A stretch of DNA of 64,000 bases from an uncultured Blautia sp. (GCF_947654165.1 NZ_CANTKB010000001.1:196727-260726), one strand, 5' to 3'. Counted from the first letter of the stretch, positions 1-8,032 are shown. The notes: a model not told the origin generated them from the letters alone. Numbers and translations are program-made.

Positions 1-101
1 ACCTCAATGAATGGAAATCTCGCCATGATTCCGTCTGCAATATATTCTGCCGCACACTCTGTATTCCCACTCTGACTCACATAAAGAATTGATATTTTCA
101 T
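1..101 (-). CDS. Flavodoxin family protein, N-terminal part (runs off the window)
   Basis: About 33 residues are visible, beginning MKISILYVSQSGNTECAAEY. The beta-strand followed by YVSQSGNTE matches the FMN phosphate-binding loop (T/S-x-T/S-G-x-T type) that opens flavodoxins and flavodoxin-like NAD(P)H oxidoreductases, which are cytoplasmic electron carriers. The start is the ATG at 101, preceded by GGAGGA (complement of 111-116) at normal spacing. It is the last visible gene of a leftward run with the hypothetical gene and the MNT/HEPN pair. The C-terminus is outside the window, so the subfamily cannot be set. Confidence 0.7.
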   Translation of the reverse strand, partial: MKISILYVSQSGNTECAAEYIADGIMARFPFIE

Positions 102-130
102 TTTCTGTTATCCTCCATAATCGTAAAACT

Positions 131-394
131 CTATTTATAATATTTCTGTATTTTTTCCTTTAATTGTTCAAACAGCGGATAATAACACTCTATAATCTCT
201 TGGAATTTCTCCTTTGCAAAAGTTCCGTCATAATCATGTGCCAACTGATTCCTCGTCTTCAGCATCTGAATCCACCTGTCATCGTCTATAATTTTGTTCC
301 GGAAATCCTGCTCCACATCTGCGGTTCTGCTTTTCTCCAAATTTTTCAGACTTCTGCAAAAAGTGTTATATCTATTAATAGATTTGCTTTCCAT
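131..394 (-). pseudogene. HEPN-type nucleotidyltransferase substrate-binding protein, internally deleted
   Basis: An 87-residue ORF, with the start at the ATG at 394 (GGAGGAT 10 bases upstream), so it overlaps the end of the MNT gene by 20 bp. It has the C-terminal signature of HI0074-family/HEPN proteins: LKTRNQLAHDYDG, with an R-x4-H motif that is the catalytic motif in HEPN RNases, and EIIECYYPLFEQLKEKI. The N-terminal NRYNTFCRSLKNLEK segment is also typical. From memory, family members are about 130 residues and carry a central helix pair (tFDlSWKvmKDi...SPrEvl) between these two parts. Here that stretch of about 45 residues is missing, with the reading frame kept. I read it as an in-frame internal deletion that probably destroys the four-helix HEPN fold. 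A naturally short homologue is the alternative. Confidence 0.65.
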
Positions 395-656
395 ATTTCT
401 CAATATCCTCCAATAAAAACTCATTGCGAATGTTATCATAATCAAAAATATCTATTTTCCTAAGCGTATCAATTTCCTCCAGTGCCTCTTCTAATTTCCA
501 GATATCATCACAACCATAAACAACAAAATCTATATCACTCTCTGGAGTTGCCGTTCCTGTGGCAAAAGAGCCAAACAAGTACAATTTCTTTACCCCATTT
601 TCCCTGCATATCTCTGCAACTCTGGTAATCAATTCAGAAATGGGCATAACATTCAT
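375..656 (-). CDS. Minimal nucleotidyltransferase (MNT/MntA-like)
   Basis: A 93-residue protein with the polymerase-beta-type nucleotidyltransferase signature LYLFGSFATGTATPESDIDF, that is GS-x9-DxD, at about residues 27-46. In characterised MntA/HepT modules the nucleotidyltransferase adenylylates the HEPN RNase partner and so acts as antitoxin; that is known for the family and not shown here. The start at 656 has a GGGGGA ribosome binding site. It overlaps the downstream HEPN gene by 20 bp, the usual translational coupling of these pairs. Because the HEPN partner looks truncated, this gene may be an orphan antitoxin. Confidence 0.8.
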   Translation of the reverse strand: MNVMPISELITRVAEICRENGVKKLYLFGSFATGTATPESDIDFVVYGCDDIWKLEEALEEIDTLRKIDIFDYDNIRNEFLLEDIEKYGKQIY

Positions 657-675
657 AAAATTATCCCCCTTGATC

Positions 676-1056
676 TTACAACTGATCCATCTTCTCCTGA
701 TCCAGCATAAATACCTGCACTCTCACCCAGTTATCCTCCAGATACTCTGGATCTAACATGGAAACAGCCGCACATTTACTTCTTCCATCCCTGATTTCAA
801 ATTCATCGAAAGTAAAATGCAGGCTTTCTCCATCTTCCAGAATCAATGCATCCGGTGAAATGCGAAGAGTCACCGCAAAAGATGGAATTTGGTTCTGTCG
901 ATTCATCATTGTCTGCTTATGAATCGCAGCTTTCTCCATGACATCTTCTTCAAATGGATAATCCCCTGTCACTTCCACAAGATTTTCAAACGTTGTAATC
1001 CCTGTATAGCGGTATGCACTGTCCTGACTCACATCATGTAATACTAAATTTTTCAT
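676..1056 (-). CDS. Hypothetical protein, 126 aa
   Basis: I do not recognise this protein. The start is placed at the ATG at 1056 because AGGAG lies 9-10 bases upstream; a longer version from 1104 has a weaker site. It is soluble and acidic, with no signal peptide or membrane segment. It contains a short conserved-looking core, LVLHDVSQDSAYRYTGITTF, followed by beta-rich sequence (FAVTLRISPDALILEDGESLHFTFDEFEI). It ends 20 bp before the MNT gene on the same strand, and is divergent from the ferredoxin operon that starts at 1252. A link to the MNT/HEPN pair rests only on spacing. Confidence 0.6.
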   Translation of the reverse strand: MKNLVLHDVSQDSAYRYTGITTFENLVEVTGDYPFEEDVMEKAAIHKQTMMNRQNQIPSFAVTLRISPDALILEDGESLHFTFDEFEIRDGRSKCAAVSMLDPEYLEDNWVRVQVFMLDQEKMDQL

Positions 1057-1183
1057 ATCACGAAATCTCCTATCCATTTTCTCTTTGATAAAAGTATAAT
1101 ACATATGTACCTGTTGAACAAGAACTTATCTATGAAAAAAGGCTCTATGACTGAGGCTTTTCTAATTCTGTTATTTTGTAATC

Positions 1184-1213
1184 TTGTCACAGAACAATCC
1201 CTCATTTTATGAT
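1184..1213 (+). promoter_or_regulatory. Putative sigma-A promoter of the ferredoxin/rhodanese operon
   Basis: TTGTCA (1184-1189) and TATGAT (1208-1213) are separated by 18 bp and lie about 40 bp before the GTG start of the ferredoxin gene. The -35 differs from TTGACA at one position. Confidence 0.5.
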
Positions 1214-1251
1214 ATACTAGAAGTATAAAATGCACCTTCAGGAGGTTTACT

Positions 1252-1464
1252 GTGGAAGAAAAAAAGAAAAAAAGACGAAAAGCATTTGTAGATACCAATG
1301 ATTGTGTTGCCTGCGGCTGCTGCGTGAAAGTATGTCCGAGAAATGCAATTGAAATCTGGAATGGCATCATGGCAAAAATTAAAATGGAATCCTGCGTAGG
1401 ATGCGGAAAATGTGCAAAAGAATGTCCGGCATCCGTGATCACAATACAGGAGGTGACCCCATGA
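1252..1464 (+). CDS. 2[4Fe-4S] ferredoxin-type protein
   Basis: A 70-residue protein started by GTG at 1252, with GGAGG at 1241-1245. Two complete [4Fe-4S] motifs are visible: CVACGCCVKVCP near the N-terminus and CVGCGKCAKECP near the C-terminus. The N-terminus is strongly basic (EEKKKKRRK). It is a small cytoplasmic electron carrier and the first gene of a five-gene operon. Its stop codon overlaps the start of the next gene (ATGA), so the two are translationally coupled. The partner is a NapH-like membrane iron-sulfur protein, which suggests the pair carries electrons to or from a membrane donor, and the later rhodanese/CoA-disulfide reductase genes suggest sulfur chemistry. That role is inference. 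Confidence 0.85.
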   Translation: MEEKKKKRRKAFVDTNDCVACGCCVKVCPRNAIEIWNGIMAKIKMESCVGCGKCAKECPASVITIQEVTP

Positions 1465-2045
1465 AAAAGCACTGGTACGACTATCTCTGGATTTTCTCAC
1501 TTACCTATCTGGTACTTGGATTTTTTAACATCCTTTTTGCCTGGCTTGGTCTTCTCTGCTTCTTTATTCCCCTGGTCATTTCCGTGGCAAAAGGGACCAA
1601 AGGATACTGCAATCGTTACTGTGGAAGAGGACAATTATTCAGTCTTCTGGGCGGCCGCTTCGGTCTTTCCCGCAAAAAAGATATTCCAAGATGGATGAAA
1701 AGCAAATGGTTCCGCTATGGTTTCCTGATTTTCTTTTTCATCATGTTTTTCCAGATGCTCTGGAATACTTATCTGGTATTTGCCGGAACCAACAATTTAA
1801 GACAGGTGGTTACACTCCTATGGACGTTTAAAGTCCCCTGGCACTGGGCTTATCATGGAACCCTGATACATCCGGGCGTGGCACAGTTTGCCTTTGGATT
1901 TTACAGTGTCATGCTGACATCCACAATCTTGGGATTGCTCACCATGGTACTCTTTAAACCAAGAAGCTGGTGTGTCTACTGTCCTATGGGAACCATGACA
2001 CAGCTCATCTGTAAATTAAAAGCCCATCAGGAGGTGTCACCATGA
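1461..2045 (+). CDS. NapH/YccM-like polytopic membrane protein with iron-sulfur type cysteine motifs
   Basis: A 194-residue protein from the ATG at 1461, which overlaps the ferredoxin stop (ATGA). It has about four hydrophobic segments (residues about 10-40, 84-105, 110-130 and 150-170). Two cysteine motifs resemble those of the Fer4_5/NapH/CcoG membrane family: YCNRYCGRGQ after the first segments and WCVYCPMGT near the C-terminus. NapH-type proteins pass electrons between the quinone pool or another membrane donor and a soluble [4Fe-4S] partner. The dicluster partner is supplied by the preceding gene instead of a fused C-terminal domain. It also overlaps the next gene by ATGA. Substrate and electron acceptor are unknown. 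Confidence 0.7.
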   Translation: MKKHWYDYLWIFSLTYLVLGFFNILFAWLGLLCFFIPLVISVAKGTKGYCNRYCGRGQLFSLLGGRFGLSRKKDIPRWMKSKWFRYGFLIFFFIMFFQMLWNTYLVFAGTNNLRQVVTLLWTFKVPWHWAYHGTLIHPGVAQFAFGFYSVMLTSTILGLLTMVLFKPRSWCVYCPMGTMTQLICKLKAHQEVSP

Positions 2046-2452
2046 TCAGAAAATATAACGTTCTTCTGTTCTTTGGATTTCTGCTCACACTGTTTCTCTT
2101 CACCGGCTGCAATCAGAATGAACAGCCTGAATCCAACAGTTACCGACAGGTCTCTTCCAAAGAGGCTGCTGCTATGATGGAAGAGGAAACAGATTACATC
2201 ATTTTGGATGTACGCACCCCGGAAGAATATGAAGAAAAACACATTACAGGGGCAGTCAATCTGCCAAATGAAACCATTGGAACAGAAGAAATCGCTCAAC
2301 TGCCGGATAAGGAACAGTTGATTCTGGTTTACTGCCGCAGCGGCAACCGCAGTAAACAGGCTTCTAAAAAGCTGGCAGATTTAGGATATACCAATATTAT
2401 AGAATTCGGCGGTATCAAAGACTGGACCGGCGAAACAGAAACAGGGAGGTAA
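2042..2452 (+). CDS. Rhodanese-like lipoprotein
   Basis: A 136-residue protein with an N-terminal hydrophobic signal and lipobox LFTGC at about residues 19-23, so it is expected to be anchored on the outer face of the cytoplasmic membrane. A single rhodanese domain follows: DVRTPEEYEEKHITGAVNLP, then the active-site loop CRSGNRS with the catalytic persulfide-forming cysteine. Rhodaneses transfer sulfane sulfur. It overlaps the membrane protein gene upstream (ATGA) and lies 5 bp before a second, cytoplasmic rhodanese. An extracytoplasmic rhodanese beside a cytoplasmic one suggests sulfane sulfur handled on both sides of the membrane; this is inference. Confidence 0.85.
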   Translation: MIRKYNVLLFFGFLLTLFLFTGCNQNEQPESNSYRQVSSKEAAAMMEEETDYIILDVRTPEEYEEKHITGAVNLPNETIGTEEIAQLPDKEQLILVYCRSGNRSKQASKKLADLGYTNIIEFGGIKDWTGETETGR

Positions 2453-2457
2453 CATTT

Positions 2458-2778
2458 ATGGGATTTTTCGATTTTTTTAAGGTACCTGATATCAACCAGG
2501 GATTTGAAGACTACAAAGCTACACCTGACGCTCTGCTTGTGGATGTACGTACACCACAGGAATATCGGGAAGGACATGTTCCAGGCAGCAGAAATATACC
2601 GCTGCAGGTGATTGACAATATCAAGACCGTCGTTACGCAGACAAATACTCCTCTTTTTGTGTATTGCCACTCGGGTGCAAGAAGCAGCCAGGCAACCGCA
2701 ATGCTTGGAAAAATGGGCTATACAAATGTGAAAAATATCGGAGGCATTGCCTCTTATAAAGGAAAGGTGGATAAATAA
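2458..2778 (+). CDS. Cytoplasmic single-domain rhodanese
   Basis: A 106-residue protein without a signal peptide. It has the rhodanese features VDVRTPQEYREGHVPGSRNIP and the active-site loop CHSGARS. The closing IGGIASYKG replaces the more usual GG-x-x-xW. It lies 5 bp after the rhodanese lipoprotein and 1 bp before the CoA-disulfide reductase gene, so the three are surely co-transcribed. The expected role is delivery or acceptance of sulfane sulfur for the reductase encoded next. Confidence 0.85.
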   Translation: MGFFDFFKVPDINQGFEDYKATPDALLVDVRTPQEYREGHVPGSRNIPLQVIDNIKTVVTQTNTPLFVYCHSGARSSQATAMLGKMGYTNVKNIGGIASYKGKVDK

Positions 2779-2779
2779 T

Positions 2780-4477
2780 ATGAAAGTTGTAATCGTAGGC
2801 GGCGTAGCCGGTGGAGCAACTGCTGCAGCCAGACTTCGCAGATTGGATGAACAGGCAGAAATCGTAGTGTTTGAACGTTCCGGTTTTATTTCTTACGCAA
2901 ACTGTGGACTTCCCTACTACATTGGGGATGTGATCAAGGATCCTCAGGATCTGACCCTTCAGACTCCTGAAAGCTTCTTCTCTCGTTTCCGTGTGGATAT
3001 GAAGGTGCGTCACGAAGTTACAGCTCTTCATCCGGAGAAACATACGGTATCCGTGAAAAATCTGAAAACAGGAGAAGAATTTGAAGAATCTTATGACAAA
3101 CTGATACTCTCTCCGGGTGCGAAACCTACACAACCTCCTGTTCCCGGAACGGACCTGGAAAAGCTATTTACCCTGCGGACCGTAGAAGATACTCTCCGCA
3201 TCAAACGGTATATCAACCGAAACCATCCAAAGTCCGCTATTTTGGCCGGAGGCGGATTCATTGGTCTGGAAGTTGCAGAAAATCTCCGGGAACTTGGTAT
3301 GGATGTTACCATTGTTCAGCGCCCAAAACAGCTTATGAAACCTTTTGATTCCGATATGGCAGCTTTCATCCATAATGAAATGCGTAAACATGGTGTGAAA
3401 CTGGCTCTTGGGCATACGGTAGAAGGCTTCGAAGAAACAGAAGACGGTGTTCAGGTCTTATTAAAAGACGAAGCACCTCTTCGTGCCGACATGGTCGTTC
3501 TTGCCATCGGTGTGACTCCGGATACCAGACTTGCAAAAGAAGCCGGACTGGAACTGGGTGTCAAGGGCAGTATTCTGGTAAATGACAAAATGGAAACTTC
3601 CGCACCTGATATCTACGCTGTTGGAGATGCAGTGCAGGTGAAGCACTTTGTGACCGGACAGGAGACCCTGATTTCTCTTGCAGGTCCTGCAAACAAACAG
3701 GGGCGTATTGCAGCAAACAATATTTGCGGTATGGACAGCCATTATCCCGGCTCCCAGGGCAGTTCCATTGTAAAAGTATTTGATATGACTGCCGCTGCCA
3801 CCGGAATCAACGAAACCACTGCCAAAAGTGCCGGACTGGATGTGGACAAGGTCATCCTGTCTCCTATGAGCCATGCAGGATACTACCCTGGCGGAAAGGT
3901 TATGACGATGAAAGTGGTATTTGAAAAAGAGACTTACCGGCTTCTGGGTGCACAGATCGTTGGCTATGAAGGTGTGGATAAGAGAATTGATGTTCTGGCA
4001 ACAGCCATCCATACAGGTATGAAAGCTACCGAACTGGCAGAACTGGATCTGGCTTACGCACCTCCGTATTCTTCTGCAAAAGACCCGGTAAATCTGGCCG
4101 GATTTATGATTGAAAATATCGAAAACGGAATTCTGAAACAGTTTCATATAGAAGAGATCCATCATCTTCCAAAAGATGGAAGTGTCACTCTGTTAGATAC
4201 CAGAACTCCCGGAGAATACCAACGTGGACATGTAGATGGATTCCGAAACATTCCTGTAGATGTCCTGCGGGAACATCTGGATGAGATTGAAAAAGGAAAA
4301 CCTGTTTATGTCATCTGTCAGAGTGGTCTCAGAAGTTATATTTCAACTAGAATTCTTACTGGAAATGGATATGATGTGTACAATTTCTCAGGCGGTTTCC
4401 GCTTCTATGATGCAGTCACCAATGACCGCTGCCTCATCGAAACTGCCACCGCCTGCGGTATGGATTGTAAAAAATAA
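2780..4477 (+). CDS. CoA-disulfide/persulfide reductase with C-terminal rhodanese domain (CoADR-RHD)
   Basis: A 565-residue flavoprotein from the ATG at 2780. It opens with the FAD-binding Rossmann motif VVIVGGVAGGATAAARLRR, then ISYANCGLPYY, whose cysteine is the redox-active residue of the CoADR/NADH oxidase family. A second Rossmann motif (AILAGGGFIGLEVAENL, about residues 155-175) binds NAD(P)H, and IYAVGDAV closes the FAD site. The C-terminal 110 residues are a rhodanese domain (LLDTRTPGEYQRGH, active-site loop CQSGLRS). CoADR-rhodanese fusions reduce CoA disulfide or CoA-persulfide/polysulfide with NAD(P)H. It is the last gene of the operon and is followed by a strong hairpin. It ends in a short Cys-containing tail (TACGMDCKK) that could bind metal or sulfur. 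Confidence 0.88.
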   Translation: MKVVIVGGVAGGATAAARLRRLDEQAEIVVFERSGFISYANCGLPYYIGDVIKDPQDLTLQTPESFFSRFRVDMKVRHEVTALHPEKHTVSVKNLKTGEEFEESYDKLILSPGAKPTQPPVPGTDLEKLFTLRTVEDTLRIKRYINRNHPKSAILAGGGFIGLEVAENLRELGMDVTIVQRPKQLMKPFDSDMAAFIHNEMRKHGVKLALGHTVEGFEETEDGVQVLLKDEAPLRADMVVLAIGVTPDTRLAKEAGLELGVKGSILVNDKMETSAPDIYAVGDAVQVKHFVTGQETLISLAGPANKQGRIAANNICGMDSHYPGSQGSSIVKVFDMTAAATGINETTAKSAGLDVDKVILSPMSHAGYYPGGKVMTMKVVFEKETYRLLGAQIVGYEGVDKRIDVLATAIHTGMKATELAELDLAYAPPYSSAKDPVNLAGFMIENIENGILKQFHIEEIHHLPKDGSVTLLDTRTPGEYQRGHVDGFRNIPVDVLREHLDEIEKGKPVYVICQSGLRSYISTRILTGNGYDVYNFSGGFRFYDAVTNDRCLIETATACGMDCKK

Positions 4478-4496
4478 TCAGACATAAAAATATTTT

Positions 4497-4535
4497 AAGG
4501 TCTCCGATATGGGTGGAAACACCTGCGGAGACCTT
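4497..4535 (+). terminator. Hairpin after the CoADR-rhodanese operon
   Basis: A perfect 10-bp stem AAGGTCTCCG / CGGAGACCTT encloses a second small stem GGTG-GAAA-CACC. Only a short T tract follows, so termination strength is uncertain. It lies between convergent genes and could serve both. Confidence 0.5.
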
Positions 4536-4586
4536 TGTAGTAACAATCTTTACAATCCCGTTCTGAAATACCGCATGACGATTAAG

Positions 4587-5168
4587 CTAGAAAAATAAGG
4601 AAATTGCACAGTAAACCAGAAGCAATGCCATAACCCCATTTACTACTTTCGCATGTTTTTCAAAAAATTTGCAAAAAATCATACCGAATAGTCCCCACAC
4701 ATAGGAGCCAGAAGCCCCTATCATAGTAAGCACCAGAGTAAAAATCACCAGTGCCTGAGGAGATTGATATACTGGAAGGATATACAAAGACATTGCAGTA
4801 ATCGCATAAATATAAATCTTAGGATTAATGAACTGCAAAAGAATCCCTGAAAGAAAGGTAGATTCCCTGTTCTCTGATGCTGCTAAATTTCCCGAACTCT
4901 TCCATATCTGCCAGGCAAGATAAATCATATAGACACCGCCTGCAATCTGAAGCAGGATTTTTACTTTTGGCAAAAGTGTGTACAGTGTAGAACTGAAGAT
5001 TACACATACGCTCATAACCACCAAAAATCCAGCCGTAATTCCTAAATTAAACCGAAAACTTCTGCGAAATCCAAGTTTGGAGGCATACGTCATTGATAAA
5101 ATATTATTCGCCCCTGGTGTATAGGCACATACAAAACAGTAAATCAGAAAATCCGCTAATGCGAACAT
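4587..5168 (-). CDS. LysE/RhtB family amino-acid exporter
   Basis: A 193-residue membrane protein with about five to six hydrophobic segments and the LysE-family opening FVCAYTPGANNILSMTYASKLGFRRS (P-G-P/A-N motif in the first loop). It is followed by GGVYMIYLAWQIWKS and FINPKIYIYAITA, all hallmarks of this family. The family exports amino acids or related small metabolites by proton antiport; the substrate cannot be told from sequence. It lies 9 bp after the DUF1349 gene on the same strand, and so is the third gene of an MFS-DUF1349-LysE operon. Confidence 0.85.
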   Translation of the reverse strand: MFALADFLIYCFVCAYTPGANNILSMTYASKLGFRRSFRFNLGITAGFLVVMSVCVIFSSTLYTLLPKVKILLQIAGGVYMIYLAWQIWKSSGNLAASENRESTFLSGILLQFINPKIYIYAITAMSLYILPVYQSPQALVIFTLVLTMIGASGSYVWGLFGMIFCKFFEKHAKVVNGVMALLLVYCAISLFF

Positions 5169-5177
5169 AGCTCCTCC

Positions 5178-5780
5178 TTATTCTACACGCCACTCTGCAT
5201 CCGATTTCCACATACACTCGGTTATCATCATGTGAGAAAATACAGCATCAAAGGAACCTTCTGTGGGGCTCGCTGCATAAATGCCAAAAACTATCTCTCC
5301 TGCTCCTTCACACATATGGAAAATCCTCATTTGTTTAAAATTAACTCCATCCTGGCTGCATTCGATACAATAGTCACTTCCCCTGCGGGAAAAACGATAC
5401 CACATACTTTTGATTTCAGACGAAATGTCAGTGGTTGCCCAGTCGGAATATCCATGGTTTGTAACCACACTGCCCAGCCTTTGAATTTTTTCATCCTCAT
5501 ATTCAATGGAAGCCTTAAACCAGTTGTCACTGTCCAAATACATCGCAACACCGCACTGGTCAAATCGTTTATCTCTGTCAAACTCAGTTTTTACGATAAA
5601 CGAAAAATACTGTTCTTCTGTACGGATCTGCAATACAGGAGCATTATCGTTCTGGAAGCCATAGTAGGTTCTCGCCCATAAATCGGTTCCCTTCTCTGTG
5701 GTGATCACCACTTTCCCATCCTGTATCACATACTTCTTTGGTTCTCTTGTCCACTTTGGACTGCATTTTAGAAATTCCAT
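5178..5780 (-). CDS. DUF1349 domain protein (concanavalin-like fold)
   Basis: A 200-residue soluble protein that looks like a complete DUF1349 domain: FSFIVKTEFDRDKRFDQCGVAMYLDSDNWFKASIEYED followed by LGSVVTNHGYSDWATTD and the closing GIYAASPTEGSFDAVFSHM. The same fold is the C-terminal domain of many GH43 enzymes, and free-standing copies are usually annotated as regulators or sugar-related proteins without known activity. No signal peptide is seen. It overlaps the upstream MFS gene by 13 bp, so it is translationally coupled to that transporter. Confidence 0.8.
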   Translation of the reverse strand: MEFLKCSPKWTREPKKYVIQDGKVVITTEKGTDLWARTYYGFQNDNAPVLQIRTEEQYFSFIVKTEFDRDKRFDQCGVAMYLDSDNWFKASIEYEDEKIQRLGSVVTNHGYSDWATTDISSEIKSMWYRFSRRGSDYCIECSQDGVNFKQMRIFHMCEGAGEIVFGIYAASPTEGSFDAVFSHMMITECMWKSDAEWRVE

Positions 5781-6973
5781 GCCAATCCCTTCCTTTCTTT
5801 CTTAACGTTATTGCACATTCCAATTCCCAATAATAATAGAACTGGAAAAATACCGGCAGCAAATATACCCAATTTCAGATTTTCCCCTGCCAGGCTGGAA
5901 ACTGCTCCTACCACGGTTGGACCGGAAGAACATCCTAAATCTCCGCCCAAAGCCAGAAGTGCAAACATGGCCGTTCCTCCTTTTGGCAGAACTTTTGCCG
6001 CTTTACTGAAGGTTCCAGGCCACATGATCCCCACAGAAAAACCGCACACTGCACAGGAAATCAGGCTGAAAAGCGGTATGGGGAAGAAAGCAATTCCCAG
6101 ATAAGAAGCAATGCACAGCACACAGCTAAACCTCATAAAACGGTCCAGTTGAATCTTGTCTCCATACTTTCCATAAAAAGCTCTGGAAGTTCCCATAAGG
6201 ATTGCAAAAGCCATAGGCCCTGCCAAATCTCCTGCCACTTTTGAAATTCCAAGGCCTTTTTCGGCAAAGGTGGATGCCCACTGGCTCACAGCCTGCTCAC
6301 TGGCTCCTGCACACACCATCATAATCAGCAAAATCCAGAACATTTTCATACCAAATAATTCTTTCAGGCTAAGCCCCTGCTCACCTTCTTCCATCAGGGA
6401 AGGAACTGGTACTTTTGCAAATATAAACGCATTTGCAAGAGGAACCAATGCCCATAAGATTGCCATCAGCTTCCAGTTCTCAATGCCAAAGGCAAAGAAA
6501 AACAGCGTAGACAGAAGCACTACACCTACATGTCCCCAGCAATAAAAGGAGTGGAGCATGCTCATGGTTTTTTCCTTGTTGTCTGACGGGCATGCCTCCA
6601 CCACCGGACTGACCAGCACCTCCAAAAGTCCGCCTCCAATGGCATATACCATGACTGAAATCAGAATTCCGGCAAAAGCAGACGGCAAAATTTCCGGCAA
6701 AATCGTTAAAAGCAACAATCCTGTCACAGAAAACACATGAGCCCAAATCATAGCTTTTTTATATCCAATCTTGTCCACAAATCCCACAGCCAGCAAATCC
6801 ACCAGAAGCTGCACACCGAAATTAAAAGTCACAAGCATGGTGATCTGTGCCAGTGGAATCTGGTAGCTTCGTTGAAATGTCAAAAACAACAGGGGTACAA
6901 AATTATTTACAATAGCCTGCACAATGTAAGCGATAAAGCAGGCGGTAATGGTTTTATTATACTGATTTTTCAT
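5768..6973 (-). CDS. Major facilitator superfamily transporter
   Basis: A 401-residue polytopic protein of about 12 hydrophobic segments. The start is the ATG at 6973, with GGAGGA at 6983-6988; longer ORF starts upstream lack a site and overlap the promoter. The loop motif DKIGYKKAMIWAH corresponds to the MFS loop 2-3 signature (D-x-x-G-x-K/R). The overall layout is like sugar or nucleoside MFS permeases (FucP-like) but the substrate is not clear. It is the first gene of the operon with DUF1349 and LysE, and divergent from an AraC-type regulator with a sugar-binding type cupin, which probably controls it. Confidence 0.8.
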   Translation of the reverse strand: MKNQYNKTITACFIAYIVQAIVNNFVPLLFLTFQRSYQIPLAQITMLVTFNFGVQLLVDLLAVGFVDKIGYKKAMIWAHVFSVTGLLLLTILPEILPSAFAGILISVMVYAIGGGLLEVLVSPVVEACPSDNKEKTMSMLHSFYCWGHVGVVLLSTLFFFAFGIENWKLMAILWALVPLANAFIFAKVPVPSLMEEGEQGLSLKELFGMKMFWILLIMMVCAGASEQAVSQWASTFAEKGLGISKVAGDLAGPMAFAILMGTSRAFYGKYGDKIQLDRFMRFSCVLCIASYLGIAFFPIPLFSLISCAVCGFSVGIMWPGTFSKAAKVLPKGGTAMFALLALGGDLGCSSGPTVVGAVSSLAGENLKLGIFAAGIFPVLLLLGIGMCNNVKKERKGLAWNF

Positions 6974-6997
6974 GTTCCATAATCCTCCTGATATCGG

Positions 6998-7026
6998 ATT
7001 ATATCTTATTATTCCCCCTATGTCAT
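6998..7026 (-). promoter_or_regulatory. Putative promoter of the MFS-DUF1349-LysE operon
   Basis: On the minus strand ATGACA (7021-7026) and TATAAT (6998-7003) are separated by 17 bp, just before the MFS ribosome binding site. The -35 touches the -35 of the divergent araC-type gene at 7026. Confidence 0.5.
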
Positions 7027-7055
7027 TGCATAAAATCCTAGAAATATGGTACAAT
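7026..7055 (+). promoter_or_regulatory. Putative promoter of the AraC-type regulator gene
   Basis: TTGCAT (7026-7031) and TACAAT (7050-7055) are separated by 18 bp, about 34 bp before the ATG at 7089. The two divergent promoters share their -35 region, so one bound regulator could control both. Confidence 0.5.
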
Positions 7056-7088
7056 ATCCCAAAATAACGGAATGGAGAATGAAAACTT

Positions 7089-7982
7089 ATGAAGCCACAG
7101 CAAAATTATCCACATATTGTCACAGATGATACGCTCCGTGAAACTGCCGCTCACGGATCTGAAAACTTTCCTTTTTGCTACTACCTGGAAGATATCTGGG
7201 ATTTTGACTTTCATTGTATTGACTGGCACTGGCATCATGAATTAGAATTTATCTATATCAAAAACGGTACCGCCACTTGCTATGTAGGAGAAGAAAAACT
7301 CCTCCTCCCACAAGGATCTGCTTTATTTGTCAACAGTGGAATTCTCCATCGATATGAATCGGCCTCAAGTACCTTGATGCCCAATATTGTTTTTTCTCCT
7401 TCCCTGTTAGCAGGAGAATCCTCTTTATTATACAAAAAATACATTGCACCTGTCCTTTCATCTTCCATTAGTTTCCAGACATTTTCACCAGATATCCCCT
7501 GGCAGAATACTATTTTGAAACTTCTAAACAAACTTTTTTCTATACAAGGGATGGGAGAAAAGCAAGAACTGCACACCGTTCAACTCCTATGGAAATTATG
7601 GGAATTTTTATTTGATTCCCTGTCCATCTATCCCCAGACAAACCCTGTCCATGCCGGAAAAAATAACCAGGCAAGGCTTCGTATTATGATGGAATATATT
7701 CACGAACATTATCCTGAACCTGTCACCCTGGATGACATAGCATCCTGTGCTTTAATCAGCAAAAGTTCTGCCCTACAGATTTTTCAGTCCGGCATACAGC
7801 TTTCTCCTGTGGCTTATCTGATACAATACCGTCTCAATTGTGCTGCCAAACTACTACAAACCACAGAAGGATCTGTATCTGAGATAGCCGAAAAAACCGG
7901 ATTCAGCAGTGCAGGATATTTTTGCAGAAAATTTAAACAACGATATCAAATGAGTCCCATCGAATACCGAAGAAGAACATAA
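7089..7982 (+). CDS. AraC family transcriptional regulator (cupin + HTH)
   Basis: A 297-residue protein. Residues about 35-110 form a cupin-type sensing domain (DWHWHHELEFIYIKNGTATCYVGEE, LLPQGSALFVNSGILHRYE). The last 100 residues are two AraC helix-turn-helix motifs (VTLDDIASCALISKSSALQIFQ and VSEIAEKTGFSSAGYFCRKFKQRY), ending MSPIEYRRR. It starts divergently from the MFS operon, with promoters whose -35 elements meet, so it most likely activates that operon in response to a small molecule, probably a sugar. Confidence 0.9.
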   Translation: MKPQQNYPHIVTDDTLRETAAHGSENFPFCYYLEDIWDFDFHCIDWHWHHELEFIYIKNGTATCYVGEEKLLLPQGSALFVNSGILHRYESASSTLMPNIVFSPSLLAGESSLLYKKYIAPVLSSSISFQTFSPDIPWQNTILKLLNKLFSIQGMGEKQELHTVQLLWKLWEFLFDSLSIYPQTNPVHAGKNNQARLRIMMEYIHEHYPEPVTLDDIASCALISKSSALQIFQSGIQLSPVAYLIQYRLNCAAKLLQTTEGSVSEIAEKTGFSSAGYFCRKFKQRYQMSPIEYRRRT

Positions 7983-8032
7983 GCGTTTCAATCTGCTTTT
8001 CTCAAGAAAACGGCAGGGCAAACTATTGATTT

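Noticed and set aside
1053..1500. Minus-strand ORFs over the ferredoxin gene
   Set aside because: They are shadows of the ferredoxin and membrane protein genes, which have clear motifs and ribosome binding sites.
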